Assembly: GCF_040054535.1 (NCBI RefSeq)
Contig: NC_090796.1
Location: 8,492,501 to 8,556,500 of the forward strand
Direction: 5' to 3'
DNA: 64,000 bases
Source: Antennarius striatus
Lineage: Eukaryota; Chordata; Actinopteri; Lophiiformes; Antennariidae
Shown in pieces: positions 13,501 to 41,700 of this stretch. Made by a program: the position numbers and the translations under genes. The notes beneath the pieces were generated by a model that saw nothing but the letters and a program-made list of their open reading frames with translations, was not told the origin of the DNA and made no database searches. Numbering within the stretch: the first letter of the stretch is position 1; each line of letters begins with the position of its first letter.

Positions 13501-16470
13501 GATATGTCTGGTGATCAAGAAATAAGTAAAAGCTCTCCACCCCGCTACCTACGAGACTGTCTGGAAAGTATGCGTACACATTTATTCAATCTTGCCTCTA
13601 CTTAAATATTGTGTTGACATTTAAAACTCCAATGATTGAATGAATGAATGAATGTTTTATTTGTCAACACATCCAGTTTTAATTTCCTCTGAAGACTCGG
13701 TGCGTGTGGAGCTCAGTTTGCAAGTTTCTGGGGATTTGGTGAGGAAGAATCCGTTTGCAACCAGAGAGGTACGACGACTGCACTCAACAGTCAGTCATAT
13801 AAAAGTGATTGCTTTCATCCCCACCTCGTTGTTCATAACTGTAGTGTAGTATTTGATTACCGTTCACGCCTCAGCTCATGTATTTATGTCTCACTCAGGT
13901 TAGTGTCCAGCTCAGTAAAGTGCTTCTTCACATGGAGGATAAATACTGCATAAAAGGCTTCCTGGATCTCAGACAGGCGGCCATGGTGGCGCTCACAGTT
14001 ACTGACCCCATCCCTGTATGATCTTCACCTCAGTTACCTTTACATGTTAAACTCATATTGATTACCATCCAAAATTTCTGCTACTTTTACTCTTTTTGTT
14101 TCCTTATAGGTGACCCAGTATTTGACTACAGAGTTCTACTCCTTGAACTACAGTCTTCGCCAGCGGCTCGATATTCTGGAGGTGAAAAAAACTTAATTGA
14201 ATGCATTTAGAGACTTATATTATCACTTTTTTAACCCTGCATCTGTTCTTGTTTTTGGACATCAGGTCCTTGCTCTGGCAGCTCAGGAGCTCTCTAAGCC
14301 AATCGCTGATCCATCCATCCATCCAAGTCTTCATGCCAGGACTGAGTTGTCTTCTTACCCCGGCGACAACCCTGCTCACTGGCGACAAGAAGTAGAGAAG
14401 CGGATTCAAAGCAAGACCAGGCGCTTTAGGAAGGTTGTAACACAAGACAAACTAATTTTTTTCCTAAATTTTTAGTTTCTCAGTGGAGCTCTTCAGTAAT
14501 TTCTTGTGTTTCAGGCTCCCACACAACCTGTTGCAAAGGCAACTCCTAATCTTTACGCACCTGTTGCTGGACACTTCTTTTTCCCTCTGCTCAGGAATTA
14601 TGACAAGTAAGTTCTTCTGTGCAAATTTTAAAACAATATGTTTTTTTATTGTCAAGTGCAAACAGAATGTATTAAATATGTGGTGGATTGCCTTTTTGCT
14701 AGGCCTCAGGTGACCTTTGACCTATTGGGGAGTGACCATTTGGTACTTGGCAGGTTGATCCACACCTTGGGCCTCCTCATGCATCTGGCAGTTAATGCAC
14801 CGGTAGTTTTCTATATCTAACCAGTGTCCAAATCATGTTAATGTAGTTTTTTATAATTGTCAGTTAATGTGTTACTGCTAATGCACTCATACAGTAGACA
14901 ATATTAGTAAGGGTCAGCCAGCTAGTTGTGTGTGAGCAGTTACACTTAGATTAATGGCATGGTAAAAAAATAATCCCAAGCACTAAGTTCTGAGTATAGG
15001 TTCTGCCCTGTGAGAAAATTAAGACTTGTTTTCCATTCTATTTTTTGCAGGTTGCTGTACAGATGGGTTTGGCTTTATTGGACTTTGTGTGGGCGGTGCG
15101 CTACCATGTTGACCAGTGAGTATACTGCATTGTAAAAATAAATTAATGGAATTACTGTGATAATGTATTCTTAGATGTAATCTGAATTGTGTCTGTTTAA
15201 AGGATGGTGAGGCGAGGCGTCCTCTTTGCTGTCTGCTCTGTTTTTCTGAGCATGGACGGTCCAAATCTGCTGATGGACCTCGGTGATCAGCTGTTTGAGA
15301 CCAGATCTTGGCTGACAGGTAAAGTAGATATGCTAGAAAATACCATTTTCAGATTCCTTTAAAATAAGACATGTACATTGAGCAGACCATTTGTTTCAGT
15401 TTTGTCAGAAAACAGCCACGTTTTGTGCTCATTACATAATCATCACTTAATTTTAGTAGTAACAATAATTTCATCAAGCCATATCTGCAACAGCCTCATC
15501 TCCAGCAATAAATGAACAATAATATCATAAATAATAAATAACATAAATGAATAATATTAGATAAATAATTTTAGAGCAAATAAAAATCCAACAGCATCTC
15601 TAAATTTTCTGTCCTCTCAGTGGAACTGTCTGATAGTTTTGTTCATATATCACTACAGGACCCACATTATGCCTGATTGATTTTCTGTCCTTTGAGCATT
15701 AAAGATAATCGCTTCTATCTGCTCAGTTTTATAAACATGAATGTTTCGTATTCATTCGGACGTGTCTACCCTGTTCAGACTGCAATCCGATTACCAAAGA
15801 AAATGTATTTCATTTAAATCAAATATACTTACAGTTGTTACACAACTATTACCACACTTACTAAATTGCCGACATGTCCCTAATAATAGATTTACTCTAA
15901 AAATGTTTCTTGTAAATCCACAAAGGTCTGCACCTGTATAGTTTAATGTTGACAGGAATGTCCCCTCTATGACACACAAACGTGTATAGCGCACACATGC
16001 ACAGCTGGTCTGAGCATTTCTGGGAAGTAGGTGAGGAACCAGGATGTCCTGTACTGCAGTGACCATCCATGACGTGATTGGTCACTGCAGTACCAATCAC
16101 GTCAGAACTTGGATGTTTCCAAAACCCTTTGAGGATAAATGCAGTTTCACATGGCGTGAACGACACAGAGCTGAATGGCATTGTTCAAAGGAGATCATTT
16201 TCTCACAGAAGTATTACTTGAGCAGATAAAACGCCATTATTTTGTTCAGCAAAGACATGTGAGAAATTATTTGGCTGATGTAATTAAAATGAAAAATTTG
16301 ACTTCCTGTTCATTGTCACCACTTGTATTTCTGGCAAAAAATATACTTTTTTCATATGCACAGATGTAGCTGAAGGAGACCCTGATGCTGATTGCCGTAG
16401 TCTGGCTGTACAGAGTCTGGTACTGCTGGATAAGAGCCTGAAGAAACAGCTAGAAGGTCCACAACCATAA
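10596..16470 (+). CDS. telo2: TELO2 (Tel2), telomere maintenance 2 / TTT complex subunit
   Basis: Core of the TELO2-TTI1-TTI2 complex, which works with HSP90 and R2TP to mature PIKK kinases (mTOR, ATM, ATR, DNA-PKcs, SMG1). Exons: 10596-10936, 11020-11297, 11415-11483, 11839-11986, 12074-12176, 12245-12310, 12402-12543, 12687-12823, 12936-13021, 13291-13386, 13479-13567, 13677-13768, 13899-14015, 14110-14181, 14266-14433, 14515-14606, 14703-14802, 15051-15115, 15203-15318, 16364-16470. The sum is 2484 bases (827 aa; human 837). Every junction is GT-AG and in phase. Blocks matching human TELO2: [84 protein letters not shown]. The CK2 acidic motif that docks PIH1D1 in human is present as DLDSDDD around residue 489. 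The protein should be mostly helical repeats. An in-frame TGA lies two codons before the ATG. The last intron (15319-16363) is the longest and holds a structured palindrome. Confidence 0.96.
16051..16104. repeat. compound inverted repeat with CRE/CCAAT-like arms (telo2 last intron)
   Basis: Two perfect stems share a middle segment. Stem 1 pairs GTACTGCAGTGACC (16051-16064) with its complement at 16080-16093. Stem 2 pairs TGACGTGATTGG (16070-16081) with CCAATCACGTCA (16093-16104). The two hairpins are mutually exclusive. Each arm of stem 2 carries a TGACGT half-CRE next to an ATTGG/CCAAT box. Confidence 0.8.
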
Positions 16471-16758
16471 AGCCTGGAGTCATGAATACATCCTCAAAAA
16501 TAAGACTGACACTGAAGGTGTCCTGTGCCTGGTCGTCACAGAATGTGATCGCTTGATGGAGGTGGATGGAAATGATGTTCTTGAAACCTTTTTTGTGAGA
16601 GACAAGTTTTTATGTTTGGCTGTCTACTTCTTATCCTGGAGACAAAGCTGACCAGAAGAAAAGTAGGACACATTTTTCAAAAGAACATAAACTGTATAAT
16701 ATATGAATCAGATAAAATATTGATTGAACAGACAGTAGGATACTATTTTTGTCCACCA

Positions 16759-16764
16759 ATAAAA
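16759..16764 (+). terminator. telo2: polyadenylation signal AATAAA (telo2)
   Basis: First canonical hexamer after the telo2 stop at 16468-16470, giving a 3'UTR of about 310 bases. Confidence 0.6.
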
Positions 16765-16973
16765 TGCTTGTTACCAGGATATCCGTCTTAACCTCTTTCC
16801 TGGCACATCCCTCTGTACTGTGATTGTTTGTTTGCAAAGGACATCCTGTGAATATTCACCTACAGGCACACATTCACAAATAATGGAAATACTGTAAACA
16901 CTTCCTCTTGCAGCACAAATGTTCATCTTGTATGTTCTGGAACAAAGACTTTGAAATGTACATTCATGAATGG

Positions 16974-17240
16974 GGTTGGTGGAGCCTATCCCAGAGAACT
17001 TGCAGCGTAAGGCAGGCTACACTCCAGCCACGATGCCGGTGCACATGAAAGTCACGCCATGTGCACACACACGCATACACACCTACAGAAAATTTGAAAG
17101 AAGCACCTGAAAATTCACCTGAAATGCATGTTTTGTTTTGGGTTTTTTGGAGGTGGGAACCCAGAGAGAACAGACACGGGCAGAGCATAGTAACTCCAGC
17201 CACAATGGGACTCAAACCTGAAACTGCCTTGCTGTGCAGT
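16974..17240. repeat. degenerate dispersed fish repeat
   Basis: Contains GGAGCCTATCCCAG, then AAGGCAGGCTACACTCCAG, then GGTGGGAACCCAGAGAGAAC, ACAATGGGACTCAAACC and CTTGCTGTG in the order seen in a very common teleost repeat (the 'outline/citation' repeat ending in a colinear CCGGAGAGAACCC and CTTGCTGTGAGGCG). It is strongly decayed. No reading frame survives. Confidence 0.6.
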
Positions 17241-17308
17241 GATAGTATAAAAGAATCAAAGTATCAAAGCAAAATATCAGAATCAAAGAATAGCAGACAG
17301 AATATATT

Positions 17309-17350
17309 AAACTATAACAAGACAAACAGCTGTTTGTCTTGTTATAGTTT
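17309..17350. repeat. perfect 42-bp palindrome without spacer
   Basis: The left arm starts AAACTATAACAAG and ends CAAACAG at 17329. The right arm begins CTGTTTGTC at 17330. All 21 base pairs match, with no loop. Symmetry stops at 17308/17351 (T opposite T). Confidence 0.95.
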
Positions 17351-17476
17351 TCTTGATCTAATTGCCTTGACAATATGATATAATAAACTAGATGTATTCA
17401 AGTAGGGGCGAGTGTAGGAAAGGTCAGTTTGAAAAAAAAATTGATAATGTTCTGATATTTTTGTTTTTATGTTCTA

Positions 17477-17812
17477 ATGGGGGAGGCAGTGGTCCACTAA
17501 GAATTGGGCTGGAAGCCGGAGGATGGCTGGATCAAAAAAATAAAAAAACCTCAGCTTGAACTGGCAGTGGAGAGCTGCCAGTTCACCTGCTGAGGGGGCT
17601 CATGAGCAAGGCACCGTCCCCCTCATATGTTGTTCATTGGAGGGCGCACCTTTCATCTGTACACCTTCAACACCCGCCCTCCCCCGCCCCTGTGTGTGCG
17701 TGTGTACAGGCTTGTACACATATGTGATGAACACAGACTAACACCAGAGCGGACATAATAATAATTTCCCTTCGAAGATTAATAAAGTTGATTTAAATTT
17801 CAATTTAATCTT
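17477..17812 (+). mobile_element. tRNA-derived SINE (truncated or decayed)
   Basis: The head has an A-box-like GGCAGTGGTCCACTAAG and a degenerate B-box region (GGCTGGATCA). The body is typical of fish SINEs (AGAGCTGCCAGTTCACCTGC, GAGCAAGGCACCGTCCCCC, GGGCGCACC). The tail reads TTCCCTTCGAAGATTAATAA and continues AGTTG. An A-rich insertion interrupts the B-box. The family was not assigned. Confidence 0.75.
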
Positions 17813-17997
17813 AATTCAGCGAGATTGAGGGCGAGTGCAAAATCAGCATAACAGATTCGAACAATTTAATAATAGGCAATGAAAACATTTTAAAAATCAC
17901 AGATTAAAAGCATCGTGTTTTGGTAAAATGATCGGTCTCCGTTCGACAGTCATTCGGGTCGTGCTCGGTGTTTTCCGTCATTCGGCCACCCTGACGG

Positions 17998-18011
17998 GTT
18001 GTCAGGGCAAC
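17998..18011 (+). promoter_or_regulatory. ift140: RFX X-box of ift140
   Basis: GTTGTCAGGGCAAC matches the palindromic RFX X-box GTTGCCATGGCAAC at 12 of 14 positions, with both half-sites clear. It lies 367 bases before the ift140 ATG and about 120 bases before a probable non-coding exon donor (18132). Ciliary genes are commonly driven by RFX factors through such sites. The functional role is inferred. Confidence 0.7.
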
Positions 18012-18360
18012 AGACGCTTTTCGATCACACGGGAGGCTACAAACAGCATTCATAGGTACAGTCGATGTTTTTAGCTTTTTAGCTTCGAGATAAAACAACT
18101 ATGTCCACATCGACTGGAGGAAAAAATAAACAGTGAGGTTTTTATTATTTAATACACCGTTTTTCTTCGTGTTGCTGTGTTGAGGACTAGCAATGGATGC
18201 TAACTTTGGCTAGTTAGCTTAGCCAGTGTTAGCAGCTAAGGCTAATTGCACAGCAATTACACAAACGGGAAGCTCAAAACAGTACAAGACATCACCCCAA
18301 CCATGCATAATATTGACGTTCTTCATAACTCATATCCTGTGTCTGCTCTTTCTGTTCCAG

Positions 18361-18377
18361 AGAGGAACACTGCGGAC
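18361..18377 (+). other. ift140: ift140 5'UTR (second exon start)
   Basis: A TTCTGTTCCAG acceptor ends at 18360, 17 bases before the start codon. A donor at AAACA|GTGAGG (18132/18133) would close a non-coding first exon lying downstream of the X-box. The transcription start cannot be fixed by eye. Confidence 0.5.
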
Positions 18378-36143
<17,766 letters not shown>

Positions 36144-36589
36144 ATAAATCTCAGTTGTAATTATGTTGAACAATATAAAGAACAATATTTATGCGTTTTT
36201 GTAAGAATCAGCATTTTCAGATATGTGACAAAGTCTGACTTTCCATCATGTGAGGGGAGCTACCGGCAGGAGTCCCACTGATAAAGTGGTCGCACAGATT
36301 GGTTGTAATGAAAAACATTTGATCGACACAAAGTGATGAACGCTATGGAGCAATGAAAACTGAATTGTGTGCAGAACATAACATTGATTAATACAGAATA
36401 TTACCTTTAACCTGTATTTTATATAAATTTGTAGATGGATCTAATTATGTGTTTTACATACATCCGGTACATCATGTTTTGTCAAAGTCTAAAACATTTT
36501 GCAGCTATTTTTGATACCTTGTGAGTCAATTTCTACGTAGCACATTAAATTGTGAATCATGTTTCTATACATTTTTGAAAATAAAATAT

Positions 36590-36595
36590 TTTGAA
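36590..36595 (+). terminator. ift140: polyadenylation signal AATAAA (ift140)
   Basis: GAAAATAAAATATT about 450 bases after the ift140 stop. It leaves only about 350 bases to the ccdc78 ATG, so the two genes are closely packed head to tail. Confidence 0.65.
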
Positions 36596-36866
36596 ACTTA
36601 TACTATGTGGTCTGAAAGGTGTTTGCAGAGCTCCTAAACTCTGTTCATTTTTCATCATATTTGCTCGTGATTTTGGTTGTGAGATAAGAAGTTCATGTTT
36701 GTGAACGAAAGCTGATAATCTTTAATCTATACCCAAGGGACATTACAGTTTCATTATTTGACATTTCAAGGAGAGAATAAGACCTAATTTATTTATAAGT
36801 ATTAGGAGTCTGGTATAAAATAAAGCATGAGAACAAGAGTGTCCACAGCAGTGGTATCTGTGTTGT

Positions 36867-36880
36867 GAAGCCATGGAAAC
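36867..36880 (+). promoter_or_regulatory. ccdc78: X-box-like site upstream of ccdc78
   Basis: GAAGCCATGGAAAC matches the RFX palindrome GTTGCCATGGCAAC at 11 of 14 positions, keeping the central GCCATGG. It lies 65 bases before the ccdc78 ATG, within a 350-base intergenic promoter. Weaker than the ift140 site. Confidence 0.4.
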
Positions 36881-36944
36881 CATATTGTTGATGGATACAG
36901 TAATTCATTAGTTTAGGCAGTTGTGGGTTTACATGTGAATAAAG

Positions 36945-39900
36945 ATGGAAGCACAAAACCACCGGCCCAACCCAAATGAACTTCAGGAACGACTTCGAGC
37001 TCTGACAGAAGAAAATGTAAGTAAAATACGTTCACTATTCATATCCAGCGGCTATGAACGACATCACGTCCTGAAATGGGTCAGTTAGAGTTGGGTAGAA
37101 GTTTCAAACTGACTTTAAGATTGTCTAATGGATTATGAACTCACAGACGGTTTGGAAAATTCAAAGAATAACATACCTCATTGTTTTATAGAGTTTATTT
37201 CTGTTCATTTTAGTTGCAGTTGCGTGACAAAACAGAGCGTCTTTTCAGCAAAGTGGGCTACCTGGAGGGCAGACTGGGCCACCTGGCCAGCTCCAACACA
37301 GATCTGTCCTGCAGGCTGGTCCAGAGCGAGGAGGACAAACTGAAGGTAGAGTTATTACCTCAAGAAAAAAAAAAGAACCGGCCAGGATAATCAATCTGGT
37401 TCATAATTTGGATATGCAAATAAAAGTTCTTTTTTTCTATATTCATACATGTACATGTAAGTTTTATCATGTAAATACATAAATATCCAAACAGTTACAA
37501 CCTTTTCTTTTAATGATACTGGTGTAACACCAATAGCACTTACTAGTTATGTGCGTTGTGACAATTGTTCTGGTTTTTATGTGTTCTCTGGTTGCTTTCT
37601 GATTTAACAATGTGAAACACATGTGCCATTGTCTCTAAGTGACTGTCCAGTATTACCACCAGAGGAGAAGTTCTCCTGTCTCTCCTTTCAGATATCTAAG
37701 GAGCTTGTGGAGGAGAAACTTCAGATTAATAAAATGAGAGAGATGTTTGAAGAAGAGACATTTGAGCTGAAAACCAAAGTGAGGACTTTGCTGAAGCTCC
37801 AGTAAAAATGATTTGCCTTTCTTTCAAGCCTGGATCACTAAGGTCATCCCTTTCTTTCTCTTTGTCAGATTCTGAACCAGGATGATGTGATGACAGAACT
37901 GGAGATGGAGCAAAACAAGTTGCTCTTCAAACTCCAGTCGGCTGAGACATGTCTGAAAGCGGGAGAGAAGAGTGGCCGAGACCTGACAGAGGAGAATGTC
38001 AAATTGAAGAAGAATTACCAGACGCTGGCCGAGGCCCACGACAAAGAGCTGGCCCAGAATGAGGAGCTCAGTGCTGAGCTGCTGGCGCTGGCGCAGGCTC
38101 AGGATGCCCTCAGCAGGCAGCTGGAGGAGCAGCAGCAGAGTGTGAAGACCACCACCCAAGGTCTGCATGGAGAGCTGGAGAGGGTGAAAGCCCTGATCGA
38201 CCATATGACACAGAACAGGGTGAAGGTGAGGCGGTTTGTCTATTGGTCTTTAGATGTAGAAGAAATGCAGAAGGGATGATTAGATGCATTTAGCGGGTTG
38301 ATGTTTCTAGAAATTTTGGAGTTTTTTGTTGTGGTTCTTTGACAGATTTTGCAAGATTACATCTGCTGTGTTTTCTAAGAAAGTCAATGAGACATCTTGT
38401 GTTTGGATCTAAACACAACAGATGCAGCCTCAGTTGAACCAGAACATGTCAAGTCCCGTTTATAAACTGGTAGCAACACTGTGTGTCACAAGGAACTTTG
38501 GGAGGAAAACTAACATTTCCAAAATTATTTATTACATTTATCATCCTGGTTACACATTTAAAAAGAATATTCAATTTCAAATGTTATATAACTTGTATTT
38601 TATGTGTCCAAATTTATAAAAAATCACTGTTTGAACAGCGTGAGGATCTGGAAGTTTTGGACAATGAGCAAAAATCTATGGAAAAAAACGTAAGTAGCTT
38701 CATACAAATTGTGTGACTCACTGTTGAGAATGGAGACTGAGGGCCAGCGTTATTAAACTAACATCTGCTTCTGTTCCTTGTGCTCCTTCTTGCCTTCTCA
38801 CATGAGCTATTGGGAAACCAAGATGAGATCAAGCAGATGCTGGAGAAAATGCGGAGCAGCTATGAGGAGCAGCAGCAGAAACTGGAGGAGAAAGTGTGAG
38901 GCCCAGTGAATGTTTGCTATTTCCTCATGAGCCGAACCTAAATAACATGAAACGTAATCATCTTTCTATTTCCAGTCATCAAACAGCTCAAACCATCACA
39001 GGATGTTTGTCTCAGTATTCAGATCTGCTTTGTAGTCGTCTGTTTGATTTGTTTCAAAAGCTGTGGCTTTGCCTGTTGTTTTTGTTGTGGTCTCTCTACT
39101 TACTCTTGTGATGTGGCTGCCTGTGAATTTTGGTGACTACTCTGTTGTGGCTGGGCCTGTGTTTGGTCATCAGGGTGGCCATGGGTAAAGAGCACCAGGA
39201 GAACAAGAAAGCGATCCGTAACAACCATCAGGAACTGTCTGTGCAGAGGGCGGTGAGGAAATGATTTACAGAATGTTTCCCAACTGATTCCTAACATGAT
39301 CACTACATCACAGCCTGTGGAATGGTGTTACAAAAGTTGCTTTTATCCAATCTGGTTTGGATTTTTTCTATCCAAGGCCCTGATGTGTTCTAAGAGCCAA
39401 GTAAAAGAAGTTGAGGAGGAGAACTCAAGGTTGCAACTTCAAATCAAACAGCTAAATGAAGAATACCGTGTGAGGCTCATGTGTTATTTGCAGGACTTAA
39501 CTGTGAGTCCCAGCGTTCAAACAAGTATGAAAGTAAAAACACAAAGGCGATCTTAAACAATGCATCCATCTGCACCTCCATGCAGGAATACATTGATGCA
39601 CTTGGAGAAGGAGGAAGACCTTCAGAAACGTCTAAATTGAGATCATTTTTGCACAGCATGCTGCAGGATGTTCGTTCGTCCTACAGGGTCAGGGAGGAGC
39701 AGCTCGCCTCTGCTGCTCGCTCCTACAAGAGGAGGCTCCAGAAGATCACCAAGACCCATCATGCTCTCATTATCGCCTACAGGTGAAACTTCTAATGTAT
39801 TTTCCATTTTAGACAAGTATAAGGATATTCTTTCTAATTTTCTCCTATTTAATGTATACATATGACATCATCACCCCACTGCATAACAGTTTCCCAACTA

Positions 39901-41700
39901 ATGCTTCTTATTTCAACTTGTGAGGAGCTAGGATGAAGAGGGATGTCACTTTCTAAGATGATGTAATAAAATTGTAAATTAAGTTTTCTTTCTTAATAAT
40001 TCTTTATATTTTTTCAATAAACAAAGGCCAAAATCAGTTATTCAATCAACAAAACATTGATTTTTAAAAATGTTGTGCCATCCCTGCCCTCAGGCTAGGA
40101 TGGTATAAAATAATGAAATATTAATGTCAAGATGAATTTAATCTAGTTTAAGAGTTGACATGTGTAATTTTAATTCTTTTGTTAACAACAGTGTGGTTCA
40201 ATTAACATTTTTTTAACAAATTCACCAGATTGCCTGGAAGAGATGTTATTTACCTGGTTGCATTTGGGAAAAACCTGTAGGAGGGTGCCAACAAATATGA
40301 GTAATAGTTTGAACTGGTCGCACCGATTCGCTGCAATGTTTAGGGTTCAGAGGGAGCAGATAGTGGCCAAACCAGACAGCGGTCTTGACCCTGGACCGCC
40401 GGAAGCGCAGTTCAGCCTGGACCCCACTGAGCTCCACGGTGAAACTGAGAAGGAGCTCCAGCACCTCCGCCAGGACAAGGCGGGGCTAGAGGGTCGGCTG
40501 CAGGCGGCCTGGGAGCAGGTCGCGTCAGATAAGCCTTCCACCTGTGAAGTGGATTGATCTGCTTTTGTGTTGTCTGGTGAATGTTTGCTTTTGGTCTTTT
40601 GGGATTCTGCTTTGTGTCTTTGTATTTCCCTTATCAACCCAGTGTTTGTTTTGTATACAATGAACTGGAATAATGGCTTCAAACTTTACATCTGCAGAGG
40701 TGGATGGAGATCATGTTGCAACGCTGATGCGTGTGACACTGGTTTAGATTAAACCATATTAAACCAAACATTTGAATTCTGATTATGCTGTATATCCTAA
40801 TTGTTTTGTGTAACTTTAAAGCGTGAAGACCGTGGGCCTGTTCCAGCAGTCGACTCATGCTGTTGCAGATACGACATGCCTCATTCTCCTCAGTTGTCAA
40901 CATGCACATCCTCCCAATCTGTCTATTACAGCTGCAAGTTTCCCATCTGTCTCCCTGTTTGTTTGCTCATCACTCCCTGATATCCATGTAAAGATATCTG
41001 CTGGGAGTGATGAGGTTAGAGCCTAGTGTTCCCAAATTTTTGCTTTCTCTGACTGTATTGGTCATCCAAGACCTTCACCGTGACTTCCCTGTTACAGATG
41101 GCTGTCCTCAAAATGTCTGTTAAAAATGTAAGCTGTCAGAAGTAAGTATCATTTTTTTGTATTTTGCCAAATGACAAATGTCATCAGCTGTGGATTGTGT
41201 TATATAAATATGAAATATGTAACATTATCAGGCCAGCAAACCTGGAGCAGCTATGCGAGGAACCCTGGTCAGACATGAGGAAACAGCTGAGGGAGATTCC
41301 AGACTCGACGCTGGTAAACAAAACTCTCCCATCCATTGGATGGTCAAATTGTGTTCTCCCTGACAAATAAATGACATCATAACTTCTTTTTATAGCTTTT
41401 ATATGAAGGGATGAACTATTTTTTGATGGTGGATGTTCCCCTTTCTTCATACAGGTGGACTTTGAGAAGGAGCGTGCCCTCCTCATCACCAGAGCAACCG
41501 TTGCCGAGGCACAGGTGTTGGAGTTGCAGGACTATATTGACAATCATCTTTGCAGGTCAGGAAATCACTTGATTTGTAATTCTTGTAATTATCGCCTACA
41601 GAGGAGTATTGTACTAAGAGAAATCCTTGCTTGCAGGTATAAGGAGGAGATTTTGCATCTGCGTAGACAGCATGGCATTCAGGAGGCAGGCTGTTCCTAA
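36945..41700 (+). CDS. ccdc78: CCDC78, coiled-coil domain-containing protein 78
   Basis: Coiled-coil protein of deuterosomes, needed for centriole amplification in multiciliated cells; a human splice variant is linked to congenital myopathy. Exons: 36945-37016, 37214-37345, 37692-37778, 37869-38225, 38639-38689, 38807-38895, 39174-39252, 39377-39502, 39586-39782, 40344-40518, 41098-41141, 41232-41313, 41455-41555, 41637-41700. The total is 1656 bases, 551 aa (human 438), all in phase. Almost the whole protein is heptad-rich. Family matches: ISKELVEEKLQ with EETFELKTKIL, NSRLQLQIKQLNEEYRVRL, REEQLASAARSYKRRLQ with IIAYR, and near the end AEAQVLELQDYIDNHLCRY with KEEILHLRR. An in-frame TGA precedes the ATG by two codons. 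Weak points: the exon 10 donor (CAG|GTCGCG), the 44-base exon 11 and the exon 6 donor (AAAGT|GTGAGG), chosen by phase. Confidence 0.9.

Larger units (their letters stand above)
16785..17997. other. telo2-ift140 intergenic region
   Basis: No gene seen. In order it contains a decayed dispersed repeat (16974-17240), a perfect 42-bp palindrome (17309-17350), a tRNA-derived SINE (17477-17812) and the start of the ift140 promoter. Confidence 0.7.

Noticed and set aside
15791-16181. Minus-strand ORFs in the last telo2 intron
   Set aside because: They cross the compound palindrome and show no coding resemblance; both frames overlap each other.
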